Origin: Marivita sp003149565
Lineage (GTDB): Bacteria > Pseudomonadota > Alphaproteobacteria > Rhodobacterales > Rhodobacteraceae
Direction: 5' to 3' (one strand)
Assembly: GCF_965216415.1 (NCBI RefSeq)
Contig: NZ_CBDCFU010000002.1
Length of the DNA stretch: 64,000 bases
The first letter of the stretch is position 1; each line of letters opens with the position of its first letter. A program made the position numbers and the translations under genes. Positions 1 through 8,653 of the stretch are shown here, piece after piece. The notes beneath the pieces are model-generated. The model ran no database searches and had not been told where the DNA came from. It saw only the letters and a program-made list of their open reading frames with translations.

Positions 1-600
1 GTTGCCGCCCAGAGAAACAGTCACCGCGGCGGGCAGGTACGTGATGTCAGAAGAGGGATTGTACGCCGCATCGAACGTTTGAAGGAAATCGAACACCACT
101 GCGATCATCGCCGGTTCGGTGTACTCGACGCCGTCAAAGGTCGTGGTGACATCTTGGAACGGCAAAAGGAACTGATCCGTTGAAAGCCCGACGTCGATCG
201 CGATGATCTCCGTTTGGGATGGATCGCTCAAACGCTGCGTGATCGCCTCGATTACCCAGTCGCCATGCGCAGGAACATCTTGCGGGGCCTGACCGACACG
301 GGAGAAATCGAAGAACGTCTGCGCAACAGCTTCCTCTCCGTTGAACTGGACGGTGGCTTCCTCTTTGAAGTCGAGATCGCGTTCGAAACTGTATTCGAAA
401 TCATCCGGCGTGACGCGGTAGAAGCCACCCGTTTCAGCCAAAAACGTGGTCTGCGTTTCATCGATCCCACCGAGCCCGTTCGATACGTAGTCGTAGAACG
501 TGATTTCATCCAGAAACCCATAATCGAAAAGGGTCACGTTCGAATACTCGAAAACCCGCTCGGTGAACTCGTCAAGCACAATGATAAGCGTCTTATCCAT
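1..600 (-). CDS. Truncated secreted-type protein, possibly subtilase (S8)-like
   Basis: An open frame starts at the ATG at 600 and runs off the window, giving 200 residues. A GGGGAAAGG ribosome site lies about 8 bases upstream of the ATG. The start IIVLDEF (Asp10), the later AHGDWV (His112) and the strand VTVSLGG (residues 193-199) sit in the order and spacing of the Asp, His and pre-Ser strands of subtilisin-like peptidases. The His motif is not the canonical HGT, and the Ser region lies outside the window, so the family is an inference. This is the chromosomal gene left of the tRNA-Leu island, 194 bases from the displaced tRNA end. Confidence 0.6.
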   Translation of the reverse strand, partial: MDKTLIIVLDEFTERVFEYSNVTLFDYGFLDEITFYDYVSNGLGGIDETQTTFLAETGGFYRVTPDDFEYSFERDLDFKEEATVQFNGEEAVAQTFFDFSRVGQAPQDVPAHGDWVIEAITQRLSDPSQTEIIAIDVGLSTDQFLLPFQDVTTTFDGVEYTEPAMIAVVFDFLQTFDAAYNPSSDITYLPAAVTVSLGGN

Positions 601-793
601 GAATCATACCTTTCCCCAAAAGGCTGCACGACAGAGCGTCAGCAACGAGGAACAGTTTGGCGAACGGCAGCGCTGCATCAACAATTTTGCTGTGATCGCG
701 CGGTTTTATCCGCGAAAAACAGCAAACGCCTCCGCCAAGCGTGCAAAACCGCGGAGACGTTCAATTCAGAGGGGTGCAGGTAGAGATGTGAGG

Positions 794-849
794 TGGTGCC
801 CAAGGCGAGACTCGAACTCGCACGCTGTTGCCAGCGGGGGATTTTGAAT
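794..849 (-). repeat. Displaced tRNA-Leu 3' end (left attachment site)
   Basis: These 56 bases are identical to 15367-15422. On the minus strand they hold part of the anticodon arm, the variable loop, the T arm, the acceptor 3' strand and CCA of tRNA-Leu. The homology stops at 850, in the anticodon stem, so no 5' half follows. This is a left-behind att site and not a functional tRNA. Confidence 0.9.
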
Positions 850-1120
850 TCTAACGAAAATTATAAATATCAAATCGTTACATGAAGATACTCCCACAGA
901 ACACGCGGGTCCTCGACCATACTGTGGGAGTCATTTGCGGCTTGAAATTACTTGAACAGCTACGTGACTTGTGGACGAGTTCTTCGCTAATTTTGAGGAA
1001 ACGTCACGCGCGCGCTTTCATATCAAGCCATAGTCACCCGACTCGACGCCCACCGATGTTTCCATGCGGATCATTGCCTTGGCCGTCGCAGCCACTTTCG
1101 CCAGTAGATCGATGTGAGTT
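850..1120. other. Non-coding left end of the island with a hairpin and putative integrase arm sites
   Basis: No convincing gene is seen. An inverted repeat of 10 bp (ACTCCCACAG at 890-899 and CTGTGGGAGT at 922-931) sits 41 bases inside the left att repeat. The same TGTGGGAGT word recurs twice just inside the right att site, at 15289-15310. Such repeats near an att core resemble arm-type binding sites of tyrosine integrases; that function is inferred. Confidence 0.4.
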
Positions 1121-1641
1121 TCAGGAGCTATGGTAATTATCCGGCTCCGAAGGCTTGAAAACACGCAGTCGATCACGGATCGTTATGCCCGGCGCGACAA
1201 TCAGGAAGCCCTTCACGAAGTTCGTGGATGATGGTGAGCGCGCGGCATTGAGAGCCTGCCAGACCATCAACATGGCGATGACCGTGGTTTTGCCTGCCCC
1301 GGTTGCGAGTTTGAGCGCGATGCGGAAAAGGTCTGGATTGGCCGCCATATTCGACGCCTTCAGCCATTTTGGGAAGCGCTTACCGCGCTTGCCGTCCTTC
1401 GGGGCCACCCCGGATAGCCAGATCGCGACCTCTACTGCTTCAAGCTGACAAAAAAAGGCCGGATCGGTACCGTCTCATCTGCCGGAATCAGCTGCCAATG
1501 CAGCAAGAGCTGTTGATTGTCACTGAGAACGGGCTCCTGCCCTTCTCCAGCCAAGTAGCCGAGGTGCCAAGTTTGTATCGAAGACTGCGCTGGTCGCGTC
1601 AGTCCATGTGACGGGAATGAAGCCTTCCAGACCCCGAGCAA
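1121..1641 (-). pseudogene. Remnant of a type III restriction-type DEAD/DEAH helicase
   Basis: Two adjacent minus-strand frames join into one protein. The first (1641-1432) ends in IRPFF, and a one-base change in a run of seven A/T pairs (1450-1456) puts the continuation CQLEAVEVAIWL in another frame. The second frame holds a helicase motif I, LATGAGKTT, followed by FLIVAPGITIRDRLRV, typical of Res subunits of type III restriction enzymes and the BPTD_3080-like family. The frame ends at 1121, long before the remaining helicase motifs and nuclease. It is therefore truncated as well as frameshifted. An error in the homopolymer could explain the shift but not the truncation. Confidence 0.65.
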
Positions 1642-1869
1642 CAGTTTGCTTGGCTCTCCTTGACCGCTCCTAATTTCGCTTATGGTGACAGTTATGCACG
1701 CTCAGTGAACTTTTTCTTGGGCACAAAGAGCTTGGCCGACGATGCAGGGATTGCTGCAATTCTGTATGTTCATGAGGGTCGGACTCCTCGACCAAGAGCA
1801 GAAAAAAATGCTTGTAGTCAGGCGAATACTGGACAGGACAACACGCCCCTCAGTGCGGAAGACACAATG

Positions 1870-2550
1870 TTATGGAGCACTTCTCACAACGAAGGCCTCT
1901 GGCGAAATGCGGTCACAGTCTCGCAGTACGAGTTCACCACTGCGCAGCAGTCGACCGACCGCCCGAAAACCTCTCCCACGCAGGCCGACCTCCGATATGA
2001 TATCCTGAATTTGTCGCGCGCCGGTTCGCCCGCGCATCGCTCGGCGGACTTCGGTATCGGCTTCGGGATCAACTTCCTTCAAGCCATCAAGAAAAGTCGC
2101 GTTGTGCAGCTCGATCGGACAAATGTCCTTTTCCGTCATCAGAACGACATCATCCGCGAAACGCGGTGTCACCTGCGCCGCGATGTCGCGAGCCTCGGAC
2201 AGAAACTTCGCACAGAACCGCTTTTTTCCGTTCTTGACCATCACCGCAATTCGATCACCGTTGCGCTTATGAACACGGAAATCGAAGAAATGCTGCCTGC
2301 GTTTGCCAGTTTCCGTATCAGTCCAATCAAATTTGACTTGGCTCTCAGGGTCGACCACGTCACTGCGCATTGCGAGCACCACCGCTATTTTCATCTCGGT
2401 GTTGCTCTCTACATCACTGGTCTGCGCTGTTGCTCCACCGCTCATCATGACCATCGAACCGGAAAAATGGCTGTCAGACTTCAATTGAACAGCGCGATCA
2501 CCCCTCGCGGCGCGAGGAAGTATGATCGGGCTCTGGTGTTCGGTATGCAT
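1870..2550 (-). CDS. TnsA-like transposon endonuclease protein
   Basis: The protein has 226 residues starting at the ATG at 2550, which has GGAG 6 bases upstream; a longer start at 2577 is possible. The middle resembles the N-terminal nuclease domain of Tn7-type TnsA: VESNTEMK, then DVVDPESQVKFDW, then HFFDFRVHKRNGDRIAVMVK. In the usual PD-(D/E)XK pattern the last strand reads E-V-K, but here a Met precedes VK, so nuclease activity is doubtful. No TnsB or TnsC homologue lies beside it. The family assignment is from motif resemblance; the role is probably as a relic of a heteromeric transposase. Confidence 0.55.
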   Translation of the reverse strand: MHTEHQSPIILPRAARGDRAVQLKSDSHFSGSMVMMSGGATAQTSDVESNTEMKIAVVLAMRSDVVDPESQVKFDWTDTETGKRRQHFFDFRVHKRNGDRIAVMVKNGKKRFCAKFLSEARDIAAQVTPRFADDVVLMTEKDICPIELHNATFLDGLKEVDPEADTEVRRAMRGRTGARQIQDIISEVGLRGRGFRAVGRLLRSGELVLRDCDRISPEAFVVRSAP

Positions 2551-2740
2551 GACCGTCTCCTGCCTCAAAGCCGTCACGAGTCTGACGATACGTCCGAAAA
2601 ATCCCGATCAGGCAATCAACAGCGGCGCCCAGAAATGTGCCGATGAGCAGAAAGTTGGTCGTTTTCAAATTATAAGAAGCAAAAAATTTGAAATCGCTAT
2701 CAACACACTGTTTTTGCTGAGAATATTGATGCCCGAAACC

Positions 2741-2989
2741 TCACCGCAGGCGCGATCTCTCCATTGCGACACCATGCAGGCTGACACTGCGCTTGGCAGC
2801 CTCCTCCAACCTGAGCTTTCTTGATACTGGGAACGGATAGAGGAAAAGCAGCGAAACAATCATACCGATATCTTTCTCCTGATCGCTCGCGATCCTCAAA
2901 ATATCGAGCGCCTCACCGATCAAACCAAAGCCAGGCACTTCTATGGTCACCATGGCATCCATATCCTTTTGCAGGTTTCTTTCCGCCAA
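2741..2989 (-). CDS. Short hypothetical protein
   Basis: An 82-residue frame with a plausible hydrophobic middle (GMIVSLLFLYPFP) and no family I recognise. It lies in a 580-base stretch between the TnsA-like gene and the SulP gene. Another short frame (2913-3125) overlaps it. Either could be a gene fragment. The intervening DNA at 2640-2740 is distinctly AT-rich compared with the rest of the island and holds a TATAAT word on the minus strand, which may serve the TnsA-like gene. Confidence 0.2.
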   Translation of the reverse strand: MAERNLQKDMDAMVTIEVPGFGLIGEALDILRIASDQEKDIGMIVSLLFLYPFPVSRKLRLEEAAKRSVSLHGVAMERSRLR

Positions 2990-3134
2990 GGTCCTGCGAA
3001 AATACCGTAAGGTCGTTAACTTTGAAAGTTGGAACCCCGGCAGCTTTGGCTTTTTCAGCCGTCTTGGGCGGTAAGCCGACCTTCGCCGCGATCCAGACCG
3101 AGGTCCGCTCGAAGGGTTGCAGCATTGCGGCCAG

Positions 3135-5282
3135 TCAAGCTTCCGTTACGTAAGTCATGTAGCGGTGCAGCCGGCGGGCAAGAGCCTCGGCAACGAGCCG
3201 GTGGAAATCAGCGGAGAGGTCTTCATGTCTGCCGTTCCTCCCTGGGAAAGACTGGCGGTCGATCCGCAACAATTTGCAATCTGTCACTGCCTCCACTTCC
3301 GCCGACCGGCAGGCGCCGCTGTAAAGAGCGATTTCGCCGATGACCGTGCCTGGCAGAAAACGAGCGACAACCTCGGACGTACCGCATTCGGCGCGCAGGA
3401 TGGCGTGGGCGCGTCCCGACAGTAGGACGAACAATTCTTGCGCCTCATCGTGTTCGTGTACGATGCGGGCGCCCGCCGCCACGGCGGTCGGCTCGAAGTG
3501 TCGCAACGGGTCGAAGCTGGGGTGCAGCTTACTGAGTTCATCGAGGAATGTCGTCCGATCGCTCTGTGCTCCGTGCTTGGTGGTCGAACAGAGGAGCGTC
3601 TCCTCGATCGCAAAGAGCGCGTCATCGAGTGTGGCATAGGAGTTGAACGTCTCGCTTTCCTGTACACCGACCGCTTGGAGCATGGTGGTGACCTCGGGCC
3701 GGGCTCCGGCCAGAATCAAGTCTACTCCGACCGCAGCGCACTTGCTCCGGAATTCCGCCAGCGCCAAGGTGGCTGAGACGTCCAGACCGGTGATGCGGGA
3801 CAAGTCGAGGATGATTCCATCGGGTGGGCGCCCAGGGACGGCCAGTTCATCGTCGGCGATCTTCCGCAGCCGCGTGCAGGCCCCGAAGAAGAGATATCCC
3901 TTCAACTGAAAGATCACGACGTCCTGCCCTCTCGACGCCAGTCGCTGCATGTCAGTGTCGGGCCGTTCCGTACGGGAGGTGCGCGTGGCCAGGGTGTGCC
4001 GGGCATGGAGCACATCTACCTGTCCGGCGGCTCGAGCGAACAGCACGATCGCTGCGATGAAGCCGACGCTTATTGCCTCGAGAACGCCAAAAGTCGCCGC
4101 GACGGTCACAACGCCCACGAAAAGAAGCCGATCCGTATTCGAGAGGCGCTGGTGCGCAGCCTTCAGCGACGACAGGAGAAGATCGAGACCCAAGAAGCCG
4201 ATGATCGTGGCGAACAGGCCCTTCGGCAGAATGGTCAGGATCTCGGTGCCGAAAAGTCCGACCGCGCCGCAAGCTCCAGCCGCGGCGGTGGATGCGCCCA
4301 GGCCCTTCAGCCCCACCTTCCAGCCGAGGTAGGTCGTGCTGACCACCGGATAGCCGACCAGACCTCCGGCGGCGCCGCTCGCCACATTGGCCGCGCCGAC
4401 GGCCTGAAGATCTCGGTCGAGGTCCAGTGCCTGGCCGGTGGCGTATCGGACGCCGGTCAGGTTCAGTAAACCACCGACGATGGTGAGCCCCACGACGGTC
4501 ATAAGCACCGGAAGCTCGGCGGCGATCGCCGACCAGTCCGCCGCTCCATAAAGAGAGATCGCGAGCCGTGCGCCCGGCTCGGCGCCCGGGGCCGCCAACA
4601 TGACACCGTTTGCCTGCGCTGCCGCAAAGCCGGGCCCGACAGCGACCACTGCATAGAAGGTCGCCAGCGTCACCCCCACACAGGCAGGCAGAAGCAGGGG
4701 CGACTGGAACCGGAGGCTCAGAAGGAAGATGGCGACGCTTCCCGAGAGCCACGGCACCCATCGAACGAGGGCGTCGGCGCGTACGGCTTCCGAGGCATCC
4801 CAGATCGTCAGCGACCGTTCGATGATCAATCCGACAGCCCCAAGGACCAGCGTGATCCCGGTCGCAGCCAGAAATCCCAGAACGACCGGATAGGGAATTG
4901 CGTGGACGACATAGCTCAGACGCGCCCGCCCAATAGCGAAGGTCGCGATTCCGGCGGTTACGGTGGTAACCGCGATCATCGCCAGGATCGTCCCCACGAT
5001 CTCGTCCTGTGAGCCGTTTGGGAGACCGGCCGCGATTTGCGCGGCCGCGACAGATAAAAGCGCGGCGGTCACGTCCTGTGGGTGCATGACGGTACCGCGC
5101 CAGGAAAATAGGACGCCGCCGACAAGCGCCATCACTCCGGCCGCGATGAGCGCCGTGCCGAGCCAGGTTTCGGCATGTATAGCGAGATCGCCGGTGAAGA
5201 TGATTGCGAAGAACGAGATGCTGTAAACCACAGCGGTGGCACCGACCAGCAGGCCACAGAAGGCGGTGCGGAGCCGCTTCAC
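3135..5282 (-). CDS. SulP-family anion transporter with STAS and cyclic-nucleotide-binding domains
   Basis: I place the start at the GTG at 5282, preceded by CCGGAAGCAGC, because the longer frame to 5489 would overlap the divergent gene; this gives 715 residues. The first 400 or so residues form a SulP membrane domain with about ten hydrophobic segments. A STAS domain follows (FQLKGYLFFGA and IILDLSRITGLD). The last 130 residues form a cyclic-nucleotide-binding fold that keeps the phosphate-cassette pattern IGEIALYSG then RSAEVEA. Such proteins move inorganic anions (sulfate, bicarbonate or others), perhaps gated by cAMP or cGMP. The substrate cannot be told from sequence. It is divergent from the TolB/TPR protein, which is a likely partner or regulator. 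Confidence 0.85.
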   Translation of the reverse strand: MKRLRTAFCGLLVGATAVVYSISFFAIIFTGDLAIHAETWLGTALIAAGVMALVGGVLFSWRGTVMHPQDVTAALLSVAAAQIAAGLPNGSQDEIVGTILAMIAVTTVTAGIATFAIGRARLSYVVHAIPYPVVLGFLAATGITLVLGAVGLIIERSLTIWDASEAVRADALVRWVPWLSGSVAIFLLSLRFQSPLLLPACVGVTLATFYAVVAVGPGFAAAQANGVMLAAPGAEPGARLAISLYGAADWSAIAAELPVLMTVVGLTIVGGLLNLTGVRYATGQALDLDRDLQAVGAANVASGAAGGLVGYPVVSTTYLGWKVGLKGLGASTAAAGACGAVGLFGTEILTILPKGLFATIIGFLGLDLLLSSLKAAHQRLSNTDRLLFVGVVTVAATFGVLEAISVGFIAAIVLFARAAGQVDVLHARHTLATRTSRTERPDTDMQRLASRGQDVVIFQLKGYLFFGACTRLRKIADDELAVPGRPPDGIILDLSRITGLDVSATLALAEFRSKCAAVGVDLILAGARPEVTTMLQAVGVQESETFNSYATLDDALFAIEETLLCSTTKHGAQSDRTTFLDELSKLHPSFDPLRHFEPTAVAAGARIVHEHDEAQELFVLLSGRAHAILRAECGTSEVVARFLPGTVIGEIALYSGACRSAEVEAVTDCKLLRIDRQSFPGRNGRHEDLSADFHRLVAEALARRLHRYMTYVTEA

Positions 5283-5428
5283 GCTGCTTCCGGCTTTTTG
5301 GGACCTGTCAGAGAGGTCGTGCGAGAGCGATGCTTTAACATATGGTTTAGAATGGCAGATCCGTATCGACGCATCAGGTTGCAACAGGTAGGCTACGGTT
5401 GTGCGGAGTGGGGGGACCAGTACGACTG

Positions 5429-7147
5429 ATGCCGAAAGACGAGCCTGTCGCCGATGAAGCCTTGGCTGAACGGCAACTGAACGAGGCACTGAAGCGTGTG
5501 CTGGAGAGCGACACGTTTGCCCGGTCCGAACGTCTTCGTCTGCTGCTGAGCCACATCGTCACAGCGACAATCGAAGGGCGCCGGGACCAGTTGCTCGGAA
5601 AGAACATCGCCACTGACCTGTTCGGTATCGACGTGGGCGAAACATCGGATCTTTCCAGTGTCCGTGTCGAGATCGGCCGCCTCAGGGCGCGCCTGAAGCA
5701 CTATTACGATACCGAGGGCACGAAGGACCCGGTGGTCATCGAGATCCCCAAGGGAGCCTATTCCGCGACTTTCACAAAAGCGCAGATCGCGCCATCCGAC
5801 GCGCCCCGCGGGCGTTCCGCACGCCCAGGCCACGTCAAGGCTCTGCTCCGGTCGGCACGGTTCTTGGGCGTTGTCGCCGTGGTCGCTGTTCTGGCGCTCG
5901 CGGCAGATGCGTTATGGGGGCCGTGGTTCAAGGAGGCGCCACTTTCCGAGCGTCCTCTGGTTGCCGTCGCACCCATCGAAAACCTTTCGGGCAATCCTGG
6001 CTATATTGCCTCCGGCCTGACGGCGGACATCGTTAACCGTCTCGCGCGCTTCGACAATCTCGTCGTAGTGTCCCGCGCCGCCACAGCCGTCCAAAATCGG
6101 TCCGAGGAAAAGGCGCTTTCGTTCGGACAAAGACTGAATGCGGATTACCAGCTTGCCGGCGCCCTGCATGACGATCCCGACGGGTTCCGATTGACCTTGG
6201 AATTGCTGAGCATACCGGGAGGCGAAGTCGTGTGGGTCGATGAGTTCTTCCTGCCGGACACGGATTCGAGTCTGTTGACGGCGCGGCTCGAAGCCGCCGA
6301 CGCGGTGGCCCGTGCGCTCGCCTCGCGTAACGGGGCCGTCACGAGGCTGGTTGTGTCGGGAAGCGACGGCGACAGTGCGCCCGACAGAGCGGGTTACCTG
6401 TGTGTTCTCCGATTTTACGCTTATCTTCAACGCCGCGACCCTCAGGAGCACGCTGCTGTACGTGATTGCCTCGAGGACGCAACGCAAACGTCACCCGACT
6501 ACGCGGAGGTCTGGAGCAGTCTCGCGCAGGTCTATCTCGACGAGCGCCGCAATGGTTTCGGGGAGAGCGCAGCTCGTGGCGATCCGTTGTCCCGGGCCTT
6601 CAACGCGGCCACGCGCGCGGTCGAGCTCGCCCCTGACAGCGCTTCGGCTCACAGCGTTCTCGGCGCGACACAGTATTTCCGGCGCGACCTCGCTGCCTTC
6701 CGAAAGGCCGCGCGACGATCTCTCGAACTCAATCCCAACGATCCCGACGCCCGTGCCTATTTCGGCCACCTTCTTTCAATGTCCGGCAGCTGGGACGAGG
6801 GTCAGCGCCTGCTTGCCGAAGCGATGGAATTGTCGCCCATACATCCCCCCGTATGGCACCATTCGACGGCCATGGCCGCTTTGCGCGAAGGGAACTACGA
6901 GCGCGCGTTGAGGGAAGCTGAACTGGGAGAGATGCCCGGTTTCTACATGTCCTATGTTCTTCTTGCGGCCATCCACGGCCATCTTGAGAACCCCGACGGC
7001 GCACGCGACGCTCTCACGAAGCTGGAAGCCATACGCCCCGCATATCTGGAGGCTGCGAGGGTTGATCTCGGACGGCGCGACTTCCAGCCAACTCTGGTAG
7101 ACGTCATCACGTCGGGTTTGCGCAAGGCCTCATCTCTCGGCCAGTGA
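5429..7147 (+). CDS. TolB-like/TPR signalling protein with an N-terminal DNA-binding-like domain
   Basis: A 572-residue protein beginning at the ATG at 5429. Residues 1-115 resemble the N-terminal module found on TPR proteins often annotated as adenylate-cyclase-like regulators, with SVRVEIGRLRARLKHYY and IEIPKGAYSATF. One membrane segment (FLGVVAVVAVLALAADALW) follows, then a TolB-like domain (VAVAPIENLSGNPGYIASGL) and several TPR units in the C-terminal half. It looks like a membrane-anchored regulator with a cytoplasmic head and a periplasmic protein-binding tail. I see no cyclase catalytic domain. It is divergent from the SulP-cNMP gene, with about 146 bases between the starts. Confidence 0.75.
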   Translation: MPKDEPVADEALAERQLNEALKRVLESDTFARSERLRLLLSHIVTATIEGRRDQLLGKNIATDLFGIDVGETSDLSSVRVEIGRLRARLKHYYDTEGTKDPVVIEIPKGAYSATFTKAQIAPSDAPRGRSARPGHVKALLRSARFLGVVAVVAVLALAADALWGPWFKEAPLSERPLVAVAPIENLSGNPGYIASGLTADIVNRLARFDNLVVVSRAATAVQNRSEEKALSFGQRLNADYQLAGALHDDPDGFRLTLELLSIPGGEVVWVDEFFLPDTDSSLLTARLEAADAVARALASRNGAVTRLVVSGSDGDSAPDRAGYLCVLRFYAYLQRRDPQEHAAVRDCLEDATQTSPDYAEVWSSLAQVYLDERRNGFGESAARGDPLSRAFNAATRAVELAPDSASAHSVLGATQYFRRDLAAFRKAARRSLELNPNDPDARAYFGHLLSMSGSWDEGQRLLAEAMELSPIHPPVWHHSTAMAALREGNYERALREAELGEMPGFYMSYVLLAAIHGHLENPDGARDALTKLEAIRPAYLEAARVDLGRRDFQPTLVDVITSGLRKASSLGQ

Positions 7148-7591
7148 CAGAACGGTAAGTTCCGAAAGAGGGAACAGTTTAGCTAAAGCAGACGTCCTCG
7201 GCGCAGCGCGTCAACGGCAGCTTAGGGCCGGGAGCGACGTCGCGCGGGGGAGGACCAACGGCTGGCCCTCGCCGCGCCGCATGACAGCTCGGAACCCTTA
7301 ATAGTCGACCCTGAAAAACGTTGTTCAGGGTCGACTGGCTAATCACACATTGCAGCCTTAATGATCTGAAATCCTGAGGTGAATTCAAACTCGCGGCCGA
7401 CTTTCTTCATCATTCAAATTTCGCTAACGCCCCTTCAAGTTGAACCGAGCATAATTCTGAAAGAAGACACTCGCGCATGTCGCAGCGAAATGGTGCTTCG
7501 GTCCTGTATAGCTGTCGTTGTTTCAAAGCGCAGCGAATGGCAGTTCGGAGCCGACCTCAATCCGGCAATAAGCTATATCCAGAGTGTGGCG
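7148..7591. other. Intergenic stretch holding a long palindrome
   Basis: There is no supported gene between the TolB/TPR stop and the SDR stop. The notable content is the 34-bp near-perfect palindrome at 7303-7336, listed separately. Genes on both sides converge on this stretch, so terminators would be expected, but I see no hairpin followed by a T run. Confidence 0.5.
7303..7336. repeat. 34-bp palindrome, 13-bp arms around an 8-bp centre
   Basis: The arms AGTCGACCCTGAA (7303-7315) and TTCAGGGTCGACT (7324-7336) are perfect reverse complements. The centre AAACGTTG is itself palindromic apart from its outer pair. No T run follows on either strand. The 13-8-13 layout equals that of tyrosine-recombinase sites such as loxP and FRT, but it could also be a repressor operator or a hairpin at the end of the convergent transcripts. 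Confidence 0.75.
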
Positions 7592-8365
7592 TCAGTGGAA
7601 GTGGACGCCTGCATCCACTCCAATGCTCTGACCTGTGATCGTGCGCGACTTGCAGAAATAAACGACTTGCGAAGCAACATCGTCAATGTCGGTAAAGCTC
7701 TTCAAGGCGGCCCTATCCTGCCACACATCGTAGGCTGCGTTGTCGCCACCCGGCTTGGGACCGCCACCTCCCAACGCTGTTTCTACCATCAACCCCGGTG
7801 CAACACAGTTTACAGTGACATCCGGCGCCAAAGCTGCGGCCAAGAAGCGAGTGAGGGGAATGACTGCCGCTTTGCTGGGAGCAAATATTCGATCCTGATA
7901 CCAGTCACCATGGCCGAGCGTAGAACCAATATTTACCACGCGGCCCCACTTAGAGGCACGCAGGTGAGCCGCGGCAGCACGGGCGACAAGATAGGGACCC
8001 TTCACATTCACCGTCATCATTTCGTCCCATATTTCTGGGGTGAATGCATCGAGATCACCGAGTTCAATCGAGTGCCCACCTGAAGCAATCGCTGCGTTGT
8101 TTACGACAATGTCCAGTGATCCCAGATCAGCGACAACTTTGGAGATCGCGCTTTTGATTGAAACGGGGTCAGTTTGGTTCACTTGGATGGTGACCGCCGT
8201 TCCACCATCAGCCTCAATGTGCTCTTTCACGTCTTCTGCCCGGTCTTTGCCTTGATGATAGCCTATCGCGACACCTACACCTTCGTTGGCGAGGAGGGTG
8301 CAGATGCGGGAGCCAAGTCCACCGCTACCACCTGTGACAAAAGCTACCGCCCCAGAGATGTCCAT
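7592..8365 (-). CDS. Short-chain dehydrogenase/reductase (SDR) with Phe at the catalytic Tyr position
   Basis: The start is the ATG at 8365 with CAGGAGAATGAA directly upstream, giving 257 residues and excluding a longer frame to 8488. The nucleotide-binding motif TGGSGGLGS (TGxxxGxG), the NNAA motif (VVNNAAIA), VNVKGPY and the Ser region VVNIGSTLG are all present. In the YxxxK active-site motif the sequence is FAPSK, so the general-acid Tyr appears replaced by Phe while Lys remains. A Tyr lies five residues earlier (WYQDRIF). The C-terminal segment GQSIGVDAGVHF is typical of SDRs. Oxidoreductase function is therefore uncertain and the substrate unknown. It sits between the palindrome and an IS110 copy. 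Confidence 0.82.
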   Translation of the reverse strand: MDISGAVAFVTGGSGGLGSRICTLLANEGVGVAIGYHQGKDRAEDVKEHIEADGGTAVTIQVNQTDPVSIKSAISKVVADLGSLDIVVNNAAIASGGHSIELGDLDAFTPEIWDEMMTVNVKGPYLVARAAAAHLRASKWGRVVNIGSTLGHGDWYQDRIFAPSKAAVIPLTRFLAAALAPDVTVNCVAPGLMVETALGGGGPKPGGDNAAYDVWQDRAALKSFTDIDDVASQVVYFCKSRTITGQSIGVDAGVHFH

Positions 8366-8653
8366 TTCATTCTCCTGTTCCAACTTACGGCGAAGGTTAC
8401 ACAATGGACGATTTAAAGTCACTTTGCGCTGCCTTGGCAAAGAAGCGGACATTGGATTTCCAAACTCCAATGTCTCAAAGGTCCGCACTGCCGACCTTCA
8501 CCCTCGAAAAATACTGCGCGATGCACGAATGGCCGGTTCAGTGAAGCTGCACCGCAGCGCGCGTCCATGAAGTGAACGGCAGGTAATGGGATGTACCGGC
8601 TGCTTCACCCAGCAGGTTAGGCTTTGCCTATTTCTGCAAGATGGAGAAGTAGC
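8366..8653. other. Non-coding gap between the SDR and the IS110 transposase
   Basis: No supported gene. It should contain the SDR promoter (leftward) and the left non-coding end of the IS110 element. In IS110-family elements this end encodes the bridge RNA that guides target choice. I could not delimit the element or fold the RNA by eye. Confidence 0.35.

Noticed and set aside
794..849. A second tRNA-Leu gene
   Set aside because: Only the 3' part is present; homology ends in the anticodon stem, so it is an att remnant.
1660..2646. Long plus-strand open frame of 328 codons
   Set aside because: It is antisense to the TnsA-like gene, has no recognisable domain and unlikely amino-acid composition.
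7179..7388. 69-codon minus-strand frame over the 34-bp palindrome
   Set aside because: No ribosome site or conserved sequence; the palindrome itself would have to be coding.
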